Below are positions 31,152 through 39,696 of a stretch of 52,926 nucleotides of DNA, in pieces. The stretch is taken from assembly GCA_019429305.1 (NCBI GenBank), contig JAHYIR010000012.1, positions 1 through 52,926 of the forward strand. The letters are read 5' to 3'. A program made the position numbers and the translations under genes. The stretch comes from Candidatus Cloacimonadota bacterium (GTDB lineage Bacteria > Cloacimonadota > Cloacimonadia > Cloacimonadales > JAJBBL01). Below the pieces are notes generated by a model. That model did not search any database, had not been told where the DNA came from, and saw nothing but the letters and a program-made list of their open reading frames with translations. How positions within the stretch are numbered: the first letter of the stretch is position 1; every line of letters starts with the position of its first letter.

Positions 31152-34100
31152 TTATTCTCTGCTACCCCTAATTGTTTTGTTTAGATCAGGATATCTTGAT
31201 ACTGGGGGCGTTATAAGAGCTTTTACTCTGTAAAATCTCATCGGGTCTGTTATAGGACTTTCCCAAGTTACAATATTCCCCTCAACGCTGAATATCCCCT
31301 CTGGGGTATGAGGAAGAAACTCATCTTCTATCGAATCACTTGACTCGACTAGATAATCCGTAGCACCAATAACTTCTACCCACGATATATAAATATTACC
31401 GTTTTCAACATACACATCAATGATTTCCGGGACATCTAAATATGGCGGCTCTGATTCATCAACGAATTGCATTCTTATCTGAGGTTTATAATTCGCTGTG
31501 GTTGTTGTAGTAGAATTAGTTTGGTCGGAATTATCATTCCAAACATACCTGAACCCATTTGAAGAATTGAATATCCTCTGCTGACCTGAGGCATTATAGT
31601 TAGGTACTAAGCTGAAAGCTGTATCAACTAAAATGTTATCTACTCCATTCCATTCAAATGGTTCTGATAATTCCAGCATATCCCAACCACCGGCATTTGG
31701 AGTGTATGAGGCAGTAGTGTAAACTGCCTGATATGGTCCCGGATCATGAGCAGAAGCATTAGTTGCTGTTGTATGCTTCATTCTGATTAAGAAGTTTGGT
31801 AAACTATAGAGTGGTGTTTGGGTTACATAAAATCCGAGATGAGTAATTAGACCCGGTCCTTGAAATCCTGCTGAATTGATCTCTGCAGCCGTGTAAACCA
31901 TCTGACCTCTTAAACTTCTATACCAGATATTTATTGGAGCTGCTGAACTAGTTCCATTAACACTGGTACCTGTACCAATATCTACTATCTGGATAGTATT
32001 CGGTATTGCCTGAACTGTATTGGAAGGTCCTGATTCATAGGTCGGATAAACAGCAGTTACATAGTATGTATAGGTAACTCCATTAATAACACTGTTATCT
32101 GTATAAGTCAAATTTCCTGTATTATTTACAAGTGAACCATTCTTATATATATTATAAGATGAAGGAACTCCATCAACTGGAGTAGACCAAGATAGGTCTA
32201 CATATCCATTACCAGCGTGGGCTATTAGATTACGAGGTGAGTCTTGCGGTATAAGAGCCGGAAAGACAATATAATCTACCCAAGCACAATCTGAACCTGA
32301 ACTTACAGATCCGTCTTTCATATAGGTCCAGCGGAAGGTTCGTTCTCCGGCATTGACAGGATATGATACTTGCGACCAGTCAACTTCTCCCGACCATTGG
32401 GCTTGCTGTACTCCATCGATGAAGAAGTAGAGGAAGTCATAATTCGCTTCTGAAGATACTTTGCGATAAAAACTGATCTCACTATTAGCTGCAACATTCA
32501 GTGTCACTTCCATTGCTGTGTTTTGATTGTGAGCAATAGTGCCCGATTTGGCTGAGTATAGACCTTCATAAACATTATCTGTGACAATAGTCCAGTCAGC
32601 ATTTCCGGCAAATTCCCAGGGGAACGAACTGAAATCACCCGTTTCGAAATCTTCTAAGACCAAACCTACCGGTATATAGCGATAATACACAGTAGTATAA
32701 GCACCATAATCCATTGTTTTGGTAAACTCAACAACAGTACCCGGATTGATGCTTTCATCAACGGTTACTGTATAGATAGTTTGAATATTAGCACCCGGAG
32801 AAATTGCTGTAATATTATAGACAGGTGTTGATATGTCGACAAGAGGATTATTAACCTCTAAAGTTGCAGTACCGGCTTGAGATGCTGCTTGTCCAATATT
32901 TTCAACAGTGAACACCATGGAGACTGTTTCACCGGGATCTAATCTACCATTATTATTACCACCTGGTGGTGGATCTTGGATCATTAGATTGCTCACTTCA
33001 AGTACAGGAGAATTTACATAGAAGTTGAAATTGGAAGACCATTCATTATCATTATCTGTTATCTGGAGTGTAAAGAAGACCCTGTGCTGGTTAGTAATAC
33101 TATCAGCAATCAGAATCTGATAAGCATTGTTAACTGTAGTTGTCGATCCTGCATTTATATTCCCAAAAAACTGATAATCGTCAACAATTGTAATATATGT
33201 ATCTTCTGTTGACAGTTGAGCTGAAACATTAGTCGCTGTCTCGATTCCAAGGTTTTCTAAAGTAACATGGAAATTGACTGTTTCACCATACTGTGGTGTA
33301 TATTCCATATTACCAACAATTTCATAATCGTTCAGAACGACAAAGGGACCTGCCAATGGTAAAATCTGTAACTCACTGATAATAGGAGCATGGTTTTGAA
33401 GCGTTATTACCAGAGTAGCTTCACCAAGAGAAGTAAATGGTGTAAACTCTAATGTTAATTGACCAGCTGCATCTACCAATCCGGCACCGTATAGTTCTCC
33501 ATCCATAGAAAGTCCAACATAAGAATAGGGCTCAGCAGTGATCTGTATCTCACTTTGTCCCAAAAAGATCTGTTGCGGATAATTAGCAATATTTTCCAGT
33601 GGTTCTCGCATATATGGGGTTAATGATGGATCACCCATCAGAGCATAGATCTCCCAATAATAGTTTTTCAGTGAACTGGTCGATTGCTCAACGGCTAAAT
33701 TACCAGCATAGATCATTGCCCCACCGGTAGTAAACCAATTTGTAAAACTCTCACCATGAGTATGAAAAAGCCGGTCGAACATACCAAGTTGTGCTGAGTT
33801 ATAAGGTACAGCGTTACCGTGACTCGGAACCGAACCTATATAACCTACTCCCCACCAATAATCTTCATTCCAATAAGTGTTGTTTGTTCCTCCAATATAG
33901 CCAATAGCTCCTTTATTGGGTGCTCGAAGCCAAGCTTCACCGAAACACTCAGTTACCTCAAACTTATTTGTTACACAACAATTGCCAACTGCGAAGGTGT
34001 ATTTACCATCATTTTGCAGATTATATACATTAGATATCGTGAAGCTCGGATCTGACCATGATGTTGATGAACCGTGAGCTGTATAGTTTACGTAACCAAC

Positions 34101-35441
34101 CCCATTACTAACATCATTAATTATTGCTGCTGAGCTGCTACCCGATGCAGGATATAGATATGTATGTGAATAAATGCCGTTTGATGCATTAAAGTAATGT
34201 TCTGTGCCATAATTAATATGCCCATTCGCATGAGAAGGTGCCCAACTTGCATCAACACCAGCGATAAGTACCACTTCTCCTAAATAAGAGGGATCAGTTG
34301 TTTGTAATTTCTCATAAAATAGAGTTTTATCTATTTGTGGTTGTAATTCAGTAAGATTATTAGCGGAAAACCTGCCATAAAACATCTCTGGTAAATAATC
34401 GGTACCCTCTAACCTGACATAATGCAGATCAGATATGTGGTTCCCCACCGTATCACCGCCGCTATAAGCCGGTATTTGTGCTGTATCGCCTACAAACAAG
34501 ACAAATGAGGGTGCAGGGTCTTGCGGACTGGCAGCATTCCAGATACCCTGAATATAATTCTTGATAGAGGTTGTCGTTGACCCTACTTCAGGACTGCCTA
34601 TTACACCGACAATTGTTTCAAATCCTTTCATTGTCTTCCAATCAATGAAAGGATCTAAAGCATCAACGAACATTGAATGAGTAATGATGATATATTTCAC
34701 CGGATAACGAGTCAGATTTTGTCTCTCTGCTACCGTTTCATAGTTCATGATCTGCTCTTCATATAAGAACTCGAAATACGGGGAGTGAGTTCTTTGTCGT
34801 AACTCTTCCGTTGCAGCAAAATCTCCACCAATAAAGGTCACTTCTACTTCGACATCGTTATAAACTCTAATTGTTCCTGCCTGAGGGTTATAATCAATCG
34901 GATAAAGTTCAACAGCAAATAGTCTAACACCCCGCATAATGCCGACCTCTTCTGCCTTCACTAAAGGTTGACCAGTATAAGAGATACGATTATATGCCTG
35001 TTCATTAAACTCAAACGGCGGTGGCTCAATATCTGGACACTTGGGTACTGAATGCTGAGCCGGCATGATCGGATAGGAAATTCCAAAATCAGCTAAAACA
35101 AATTCAGCTACCTCATAGTTTAAGGCACGTATAGCTACTTCTGCCCCAAGTGGAACAGCAATAAATCTACGGCTTATAGGTAGTTTCGGCTCTCCGATAT
35201 CATTTGTCTGACCCATGGAATCGATCAGAATCTCAGTGAATTCTCCCTGTTCGGTTGAAACAGTAAAATGGTTCAAACGATCAAATTGATAAAACAGAGA
35301 AAGACCATAAAGATCACTGGAAGTCACTACAGTTCTAGTTTCACGATTTTCGAATTCGATTGACTGAAAAACTGCATAATTAAAGGATATGAAGACTAAC
35401 AGCAATAACAAAAGGAATAATACTTTTTTGTTGTTTAACAT
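31152..35441 (-). CDS. Gingipain-type C25 cysteine peptidase lacking the FlgD-Ig sorting domain (paralogue 3)
   Basis: The 1429-residue protein has a signal peptide (VLFLLLLLLVFISFNYAVF). The C25 domain carries His456 ('NYTAHGSS') and Cys489 ('VGNCCVTNKF', second Cys), again 33 apart. Ig-like repeats and the shared jelly-roll ('LEDFETGDFSSFPWEFAGN...DCAWVDYIVFP') follow. The C-terminal third differs from its paralogues. It has an Fn3 module ('GVPSSYNIYKNGSLV'), a beta-sandwich domain ('IGTGTSVNGTSSAAPINIWYRSLRGQMVYTA'), which resembles one in the 4662-8705 protein, and a final module with 'FYRVKALIT'. No NYPNPFNP-type sorting signal is present, so it may be released rather than anchored, or use another signal. 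A GAGG ribosome site precedes the ATG. Confidence 0.9.
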   Translation of the reverse strand: MLNNKKVLFLLLLLLVFISFNYAVFQSIEFENRETRTVVTSSDLYGLSLFYQFDRLNHFTVSTEQGEFTEILIDSMGQTNDIGEPKLPISRRFIAVPLGAEVAIRALNYEVAEFVLADFGISYPIMPAQHSVPKCPDIEPPPFEFNEQAYNRISYTGQPLVKAEEVGIMRGVRLFAVELYPIDYNPQAGTIRVYNDVEVEVTFIGGDFAATEELRQRTHSPYFEFLYEEQIMNYETVAERQNLTRYPVKYIIITHSMFVDALDPFIDWKTMKGFETIVGVIGSPEVGSTTTSIKNYIQGIWNAASPQDPAPSFVLFVGDTAQIPAYSGGDTVGNHISDLHYVRLEGTDYLPEMFYGRFSANNLTELQPQIDKTLFYEKLQTTDPSYLGEVVLIAGVDASWAPSHANGHINYGTEHYFNASNGIYSHTYLYPASGSSSAAIINDVSNGVGYVNYTAHGSSTSWSDPSFTISNVYNLQNDGKYTFAVGNCCVTNKFEVTECFGEAWLRAPNKGAIGYIGGTNNTYWNEDYWWGVGYIGSVPSHGNAVPYNSAQLGMFDRLFHTHGESFTNWFTTGGAMIYAGNLAVEQSTSSLKNYYWEIYALMGDPSLTPYMREPLENIANYPQQIFLGQSEIQITAEPYSYVGLSMDGELYGAGLVDAAGQLTLEFTPFTSLGEATLVITLQNHAPIISELQILPLAGPFVVLNDYEIVGNMEYTPQYGETVNFHVTLENLGIETATNVSAQLSTEDTYITIVDDYQFFGNINAGSTTTVNNAYQILIADSITNQHRVFFTLQITDNDNEWSSNFNFYVNSPVLEVSNLMIQDPPPGGNNNGRLDPGETVSMVFTVENIGQAASQAGTATLEVNNPLVDISTPVYNITAISPGANIQTIYTVTVDESINPGTVVEFTKTMDYGAYTTVYYRYIPVGLVLEDFETGDFSSFPWEFAGNADWTIVTDNVYEGLYSAKSGTIAHNQNTAMEVTLNVAANSEISFYRKVSSEANYDFLYFFIDGVQQAQWSGEVDWSQVSYPVNAGERTFRWTYMKDGSVSSGSDCAWVDYIVFPALIPQDSPRNLIAHAGNGYVDLSWSTPVDGVPSSYNIYKNGSLVNNTGNLTYTDNSVINGVTYTYYVTAVYPTYESGPSNTVQAIPNTIQIVDIGTGTSVNGTSSAAPINIWYRSLRGQMVYTAAEINSAGFQGPGLITHLGFYVTQTPLYSLPNFLIRMKHTTATNASAHDPGPYQAVYTTASYTPNAGGWDMLELSEPFEWNGVDNILVDTAFSLVPNYNASGQQRIFNSSNGFRYVWNDNSDQTNSTTTTTANYKPQIRMQFVDESEPPYLDVPEIIDVYVENGNIYISWVEVIGATDYLVESSDSIEDEFLPHTPEGIFSVEGNIVTWESPITDPMRFYRVKALITPPVSRYPDLNKTIRGSRE

Positions 35442-35553
35442 GGCAAACCTCGCACTTTTATTTAGCTTCTTTTAAAAGTTCATAAAGAATCAAAAATCTA
35501 TAAACAAATCAGCAAATCTTGTGCCAAGAAATACTAATTTTCTTATTTTTTGT

Positions 35554-35582
35554 AAGATATTTGTAGAAGTAAAATTTGGCAA
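35554..35582 (-). promoter_or_regulatory. Candidate promoter of C25 paralogue 3
   Basis: On the minus strand TTGCCA (35577-35582) and TATCTT (35554-35559) are spaced by 17 nt and lie about 112 nt before the start codon. A second weaker pair (TTGGCA near 35521-35526 with TATAGA downstream, 19-nt spacing) is closer to the gene. Confidence 0.35.
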
Positions 35583-35643
35583 GTTATTTCTAATATTTAG
35601 GTTCTATTGTGATCGTTTAATACTTATGAAATTGTTTGTCTTA

Positions 35644-35677
35644 TAAAAAAAGGACGATCATTGGTCGCCCCTACAAG
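35644..35677 (-). terminator. GTAGGGGC-family hairpin repeat acting as copA terminator
   Basis: On the minus strand TTGTAGGGGCGACCAATGAT continues into CGTCC and then TTTTTTT. The arms GGCGACC/GATCGTCC pair with one mismatch and one G-U. Position (about 80 nt after the copA stop) and T-run fit an intrinsic terminator. The GTAGGGGC lead is shared with the two hairpins at 38405-38437 and 38514-38546, so the terminator may be a domesticated copy of a repeat. Confidence 0.65.
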
Positions 35678-35754
35678 CTGTGTTTTCTCTTTTTTTTAGA
35701 CCACTATTTTCAGGACTCCTCATTTGATCCTATCACCTAAAACCTAATTTACGA

Positions 35755-38208
35755 TCATCCCTCTCTTAGCCGGAACTTTTTCAATCTCAGAGAATTGTAA
35801 ACGACATTCAAGGAACTCATCGACATAGCAGCAGCCCCTATCATGGGATGAAGAAGTCCGAGCATTGCCACTGGAACGGCTATAAGATTATAGAACCATG
35901 CCCAGAAGAAATTTTCCTTTATTTTTCTAAATATAGCTTTGGATAGCTTGATAGCATAAACTACATTGACCAATTCACTGCGAATAAGAGTAACGTCAGC
36001 CGATTCGATCGCAATATCGGTCCCAGTGCCTAATGCTATCCCCACATTGGCTTGTTTAAGAGCTGGAGCGTCATTTATCCCATCACCAACCATGGCTACG
36101 ATCCCGAATTCTTTTTGGAGTTTAATGATTTCATTGACTTTCCCTTCCGGTAAGATCTCAGCAGCAATTTTCTTGATTCCGGCTTTCTCAGCTATAGCTT
36201 GGGCGGTTTTATAGTTATCCCCGGTCAGCATGATAGTAGTAATACCCATTTCGTTTAATCTGCTAATAGCTGTTACCGAATCCTCTTTTATTTGATCGGC
36301 TACTGCTAAGAGCCCAGCCAATTTTTTATTAATAGCAACCAATAACAATGTTTTCGCTTCTGCTTCCAGCTTTTGAATATCGGATTCTGCAATTTGATAA
36401 GAAATTTGATGATCTTCCAGCATTCTTCTATTACCGGCAAGCACTTCTTTACCTTCAATCAATCCTTTAATACCTTTACCGGATATGGCACTGACCTCTT
36501 TTACAGGCAACAAATCTATCTCATACTCTTTGCTTTTATCTATTATTGCTTGTGCTAAAGGATGTTCAGAACTGTTCTCCAATGAAGCTGCATAGAGCAA
36601 TAATTCTTGCTCTCCATAATTATTGTAGGTAATTACATCAGTCACTACCGGTTTACCGGAAGTGATCGTTCCTGTTTTATCAAAGGCAACCGCCTTTACC
36701 TCTCGAAGTGTCTGGACAGCTTCTCCGCTTCTGATCAAGATCCCGTTTTCTGCTCCCAGTCCGCTACCAACCATAAGAGCTGTCGGGGTTCCTAAGCCGA
36801 GAGCGCAGGGACAGGCAATGACCAAAACAGCTGTGGCTGTAATAAAGGCGAGTGTTAAGTTTGTCAGATCGGGATTGACCCAAGGAAGAAAAGTTGCACC
36901 CCATTCAATAATGATCCTGTGGAATGAGGGAAAGATATTAAAGGAAAGAAAGGTCAGAAAAGTTAAAACAAGGATTATGGGAACAAAATAACCAGTTACC
37001 CTATCTGCAAAATCTTGGATCGGAACTTTCGAACCCTGACATTGTTCGACAAGTTTGATTACCTGGGCGAGAAATGTTTCTTTACCTGTTTTGGTAACTT
37101 TTGCTTTTATATAACCCTGCTTATTGATCGTTGCGCCAATAATTTCATCACCCTCTTGCCTGAAGACCGGCATCGATTCCCCGGTTACCATCGACTCATC
37201 TATATTCGTATTTCCCTCTATTATTATGCCGTCGATGGGGATCTTTTCACCCGGTCTGATGATCATCAAATCACCTATCACCAACTCTTTAACGGAAACT
37301 TCTATCTCCTCATCTCCCCTCTGGATACGGGCTGTCTTAGCTCCCAGCTTGATCAGTTTCTTTATCGCCTCTGAAGTTTTCCCTTTGGCTTTTGTTTCCA
37401 AATATTTACCGATCAGATGAAAAGTCATGATCGTTGCCGCCATCTCTATAAAGGTCTGTACTTGCCAAAAGAATCCCGAAAGCCCTATAATAAAAGGGGG
37501 CAGAGACCCAAGACTGACCAATACATCCATATTAGCGACTTTGTTTTTGATAGAAAGCCAGCTGGAATGGTGAACTTTACTACCGAGAATGAAAACAACC
37601 GGGAAGCCGAGAAGAACAGTTAACAGGTGATATGCAGGGATCTTCACTCCGAACATTCTGATGATCATAAGTGTCATAATCGTACCGGCTAAGATCGCTG
37701 CATATAGCATCTTTTTATAAGCTATTTGAATGCTTTTATCTTTCTCTTCCACTACTGTATCATCTTGAACTTCGGCTTCATAACCGACAGAGGCAACGAT
37801 TTTCTTAATGTCTGCCAATTTAATAACTGTGGGGTCGTAAGTGATAATCCCTTTTTCATTGGCAAAATTGATATCAACCTTCTTGATCCCTTCACTGTTA
37901 CCGAGAATACTTTCTATATTGGAGACACAACTTGTGCAGGACATCCCCTTGATATTTAATGTTATAGTTTCTAATTCTTCGGCTTGATGTAATGCCGCTT
38001 TATAACCTATTTTGGCTACTTGCTTGGCTATCTCATCAGCTGATATCTTTGACTCATCTAGTGTTATATAAGCTTTGGCTGTAGCAAAGTTGACATGAGC
38101 TTCGGAAATACCCGGTAACTCATTAAGTCTTTTCTCTATCGTAGCGGCACATCCTGCGCAGGTCATCCCTTCGATATCAAATATCCATTTATCTAAATCC
38201 TTGTTCAT
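35755..38208 (-). CDS. copA: Copper-exporting P1B-type ATPase
   Basis: The ATG at 38208, with GGAGA just upstream, is preferred over more distant in-frame starts and gives 817 residues. Two heavy-metal-associated domains come first, with GMTCAGC (Cys17/Cys20) and GMSCTSC (Cys91/Cys94). Eight transmembrane helices follow, with the ion-channel motif Cys466-Pro-Cys468 in 'VIACPCALGLGTPTAL'. The phosphorylated Asp510 is in 'FDKTGTITSGKP', followed by the 'SEHPLAQAI' nucleotide-binding motif and 'MVGDGINDAPAL'. It pumps Cu(I) out of the cytoplasm at the expense of ATP. It is a single gene with its own terminator, divergent from the translation operon. No copper regulator is visible next to it. Confidence 0.95.
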   Translation of the reverse strand: MNKDLDKWIFDIEGMTCAGCAATIEKRLNELPGISEAHVNFATAKAYITLDESKISADEIAKQVAKIGYKAALHQAEELETITLNIKGMSCTSCVSNIESILGNSEGIKKVDINFANEKGIITYDPTVIKLADIKKIVASVGYEAEVQDDTVVEEKDKSIQIAYKKMLYAAILAGTIMTLMIIRMFGVKIPAYHLLTVLLGFPVVFILGSKVHHSSWLSIKNKVANMDVLVSLGSLPPFIIGLSGFFWQVQTFIEMAATIMTFHLIGKYLETKAKGKTSEAIKKLIKLGAKTARIQRGDEEIEVSVKELVIGDLMIIRPGEKIPIDGIIIEGNTNIDESMVTGESMPVFRQEGDEIIGATINKQGYIKAKVTKTGKETFLAQVIKLVEQCQGSKVPIQDFADRVTGYFVPIILVLTFLTFLSFNIFPSFHRIIIEWGATFLPWVNPDLTNLTLAFITATAVLVIACPCALGLGTPTALMVGSGLGAENGILIRSGEAVQTLREVKAVAFDKTGTITSGKPVVTDVITYNNYGEQELLLYAASLENSSEHPLAQAIIDKSKEYEIDLLPVKEVSAISGKGIKGLIEGKEVLAGNRRMLEDHQISYQIAESDIQKLEAEAKTLLLVAINKKLAGLLAVADQIKEDSVTAISRLNEMGITTIMLTGDNYKTAQAIAEKAGIKKIAAEILPEGKVNEIIKLQKEFGIVAMVGDGINDAPALKQANVGIALGTGTDIAIESADVTLIRSELVNVVYAIKLSKAIFRKIKENFFWAWFYNLIAVPVAMLGLLHPMIGAAAMSMSSLNVVYNSLRLKKFRLREG

Positions 38209-38316
38209 AATATCTCCACTTAGAAACTTCATATTTAAAAAATATAACTGATTTAACCACTTGAGCAAAAGAGAATCCTTTTCTTGATCTATGATTTACC
38301 AATGATTGACCTCAGG

Positions 38317-38354
38317 GGAGCATACGAATAAGCTATAGCTAATTCGTATGCTCC
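38317..38354. repeat. TACGA hairpin family, copy 2
   Basis: Two 19-nt arms starting GGAGCATACGAAT are perfectly inverted with no spacer, except for one A-A mismatch (38330 against 38341). The core matches copy 1 at 8910-8959, and where the two copies differ (for example CCC against GCA before TACGA) both arms differ in the complementary sense. Confidence 0.85.
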
Positions 38355-38404
38355 TTATTGGTTGAAATATAACAGATTTGTTTTCAAAGCAAAGTATTCG
38401 TTCT

Positions 38405-38437
38405 CTGTAGGGGCAATTCACGAATTGCCCTTTTTTT
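38405..38437 (+). repeat. GTAGGGGC hairpin repeat followed by T-run (copy 2)
   Basis: GTAGGG-GCAATTC-AC-GAATTGCCC is followed by TTTTTTT. The 9-bp stem GGGCAATTC/GAATTGCCC is perfect. On the plus strand it has the shape of an intrinsic terminator although no plus-strand gene lies upstream. It is inverted relative to the copy at 38514-38546. Confidence 0.75.
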
Positions 38438-38513
38438 ATTTATAATCTCATCTGAATTATTGATGCCCAGTTCTTCTATAAATTAACAAAGAAACCCGCA
38501 AATTTCTTTTAGT

Positions 38514-38546
38514 TTAGTGTGGGCAATTCGTGAATTGCCCCTACAC
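38514..38546 (-). repeat. GTAGGGGC hairpin repeat (copy 3, inverted)
   Basis: GGGCAATTC-GT-GAATTGCCC (38521-38540) is flanked by GTGT on the left and CTACACTC on the right. Read on the minus strand it starts GAGTGTAGGGGCAATTCACG, the same as copy 2. It lacks the T-run. Confidence 0.75.
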
Positions 38547-38780
38547 TCAATTTAAGGCGATTTTGTGTAAACATGCATCAGTAACTGCTGATAAATCATA
38601 GTTAGATGATTAAAAAAAATGGATTTTATTTAAAAAACTCTTGACTAACTATCCCCACTGAAAAAGCTGTTACTGAAAAATAAGTAGTAGAAATGAAGCT
38701 GCCTGCTTCTACCTAACGAGTAAAGATAGCTTGTTAAGGTTGTGGATAAGAAAAAGAAATAGCAAAAGACTATTTTTCTG

Positions 38781-38815
38781 AAAAGCGGGTGGACTTTGTT
38801 CACCCGCTTTTTTTT
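38781..38815 (+). terminator. Terminator-like hairpin directly before infC (likely attenuator)
   Basis: An 11-bp stem AAAAGCGGGTG / CACCCGCTTTT with a 9-nt loop runs into a T-run (to 38815), only 15 nt before the infC Shine-Dalgarno. The upstream gene is divergent, so no plus-strand transcript needs ending here. The hairpin therefore sits in the infC leader. Leader attenuation of infC-rpmI-rplT (L20 feedback) or of pheST is known in other bacteria. The mechanism here is unresolved. Confidence 0.7.
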
Positions 38816-38842
38816 ATGAAAAAGCGTATAAGGAGGTGTTAT

Positions 38843-39424
38843 ATAATACGCATAAGAAAAGGTAAGGCAAAATTAAAGATCGAGGTACCTAAGGAGAGGA
38901 TAAATGAACAGATATCCGCTACTAAGGTACGACTCATTAGTGCCGATGGTAAACAAGTTGGAATTGTAGATCTTGACAGAGCTTTGCAAATGGCAGACGA
39001 TGCCGAACTTGATTTAGTAGAAATTGCTCCCGGAGCTGATCCTCCGGTGTGCAAGATAATGCGATTCGACAAATATTATTACAACAAAGAGAAGGGTGTT
39101 AGAGAAGCTAAAAAACGACAACATGTAGTACAACTAAAAGAGATCAAAATGGGTCCTAATACCGAAGAACATGATTTCGAGTTTAAGAAACGTAATGCCA
39201 TTAAGTTCTTGAAACAGCAGAACAAGGTAAAATTCACCATCCGTTTTAAAGGACGACAAATTGCTCATAAAGATTTGGGTTATCATCTTTTAGAACGTCT
39301 GATCGAAGATTTAAAGGATTATGCTGAGGTAGATACAAAACCGACTGAGGAAGCGAGAACAATATCCATGATCATGGTAGCTCGCAAAGATATTGCTAAT
39401 GCCGAAGAAGAGTCAACAGCATAG
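38843..39424 (+). CDS. infC: Translation initiation factor IF-3, probable AUA start
   Basis: The 193-residue protein contains the complete IF-3 N domain ('ERINEQISATKVRLISADGKQVGIVDLDRALQMADDAELDLVEIAPGADPPVCKIMRFDKYYY'). The basic linker and C domain follow ('VVQLKEIKMGPNTEEHDFEFKKRNAIKFL'). The only AAGGAGGTG lies at 38830-38838, and the codons 6 and 9 nt after AGGAGG are both ATA (38843 and 38846). The in-frame GTG at 38789 lies inside the leader hairpin, and the ATG at 38816 has no ribosome site and would translate the Shine-Dalgarno itself. IF-3 rejects non-AUG starts, which in E. coli (AUU start) makes infC self-regulating, and an AUA start would work the same way. It is the first gene of the translation operon. 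Confidence 0.85.
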   Translation: MIRIRKGKAKLKIEVPKERINEQISATKVRLISADGKQVGIVDLDRALQMADDAELDLVEIAPGADPPVCKIMRFDKYYYNKEKGVREAKKRQHVVQLKEIKMGPNTEEHDFEFKKRNAIKFLKQQNKVKFTIRFKGRQIAHKDLGYHLLERLIEDLKDYAEVDTKPTEEARTISMIMVARKDIANAEEESTA

Positions 39425-39474
39425 ATTGAACGTAATTTTAAATTAAGAATATAGATGATAAAAAGGAGGATTAA

Positions 39475-39669
39475 ATGCCTAAGATGAAATCGAGAAAAGG
39501 TGCTGTTAAACGTTTTAAGATGTCAGCCACCGGTAAGATCAAGCGTGAACATGCATATTTAGGGCATATCTTAACAAAGAAAACCAGGAAGCGTAAACGA
39601 CAATTACGACAAGCCGGTTATGTTGTAGCAGCAGATGTACCCCGTGTTAGAAAAATGATAAGTTCATAA
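39475..39669 (+). CDS. rpmI: 50S ribosomal protein L35
   Basis: The 64-residue protein begins [20 protein letters not shown] and ends RVRKMISS. Length and sequence are typical of L35, a small, strongly basic protein of the large subunit. AAAAGGAGGA precedes the ATG closely. It lies between infC and rplT, the standard order in most bacteria. Confidence 0.97.
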   Translation: MPKMKSRKGAVKRFKMSATGKIKREHAYLGHILTKKTRKRKRQLRQAGYVVAADVPRVRKMISS

Positions 39670-39696
39670 ATTTTTGAGAATTAAAAGGAGAAAAAA

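Larger units (their letters stand above)
35442..35754. other. 313-bp gap between copA and the C25 cluster
   Basis: It holds the promoter candidate for C25 paralogue 3 (35554-35582), the terminator-like hairpin repeat after copA (35644-35677), and a short low-complexity run of CCTATCACCTAAAACCTAA (35730-35748). Similar wording recurs near 41124-41141 and 48531-48562. No gene is seen. Confidence 0.6.
38209..38842. other. 634-bp divergent intergenic region with three hairpin repeats and the infC leader
   Basis: It separates copA (minus) from infC (plus). From left to right it holds the TACGA-family palindrome (38317-38354), the inverted pair of GGGCAATTC hairpins, an AT-rich segment with TTGACT near 38642 and no good -10 partner, a GAAGC-TGCCT-GCTTC stem near 38694-38709, and the terminator-like hairpin before infC. 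The infC promoter must lie in 38550-38770 but I cannot fix it. Confidence 0.6.

Noticed and set aside
35966-37959. Plus-strand ORFs of 61-119 codons opposite copA
   Set aside because: They are antisense shadows of a well-supported ATPase gene.
38640-38815. T-box or Phe-rich leader peptide controlling pheST
   Set aside because: No T-box antiterminator motif was found, and the short ORFs present (MDFI, MKLPAST) are not rich in phenylalanine.
38789-38842. GTG (38789) or ATG (38816) start for infC
   Set aside because: The GTG sits in the stem of the leader hairpin, and the ATG lacks a ribosome site and would translate through the Shine-Dalgarno. Neither adds recognisable IF-3 sequence.
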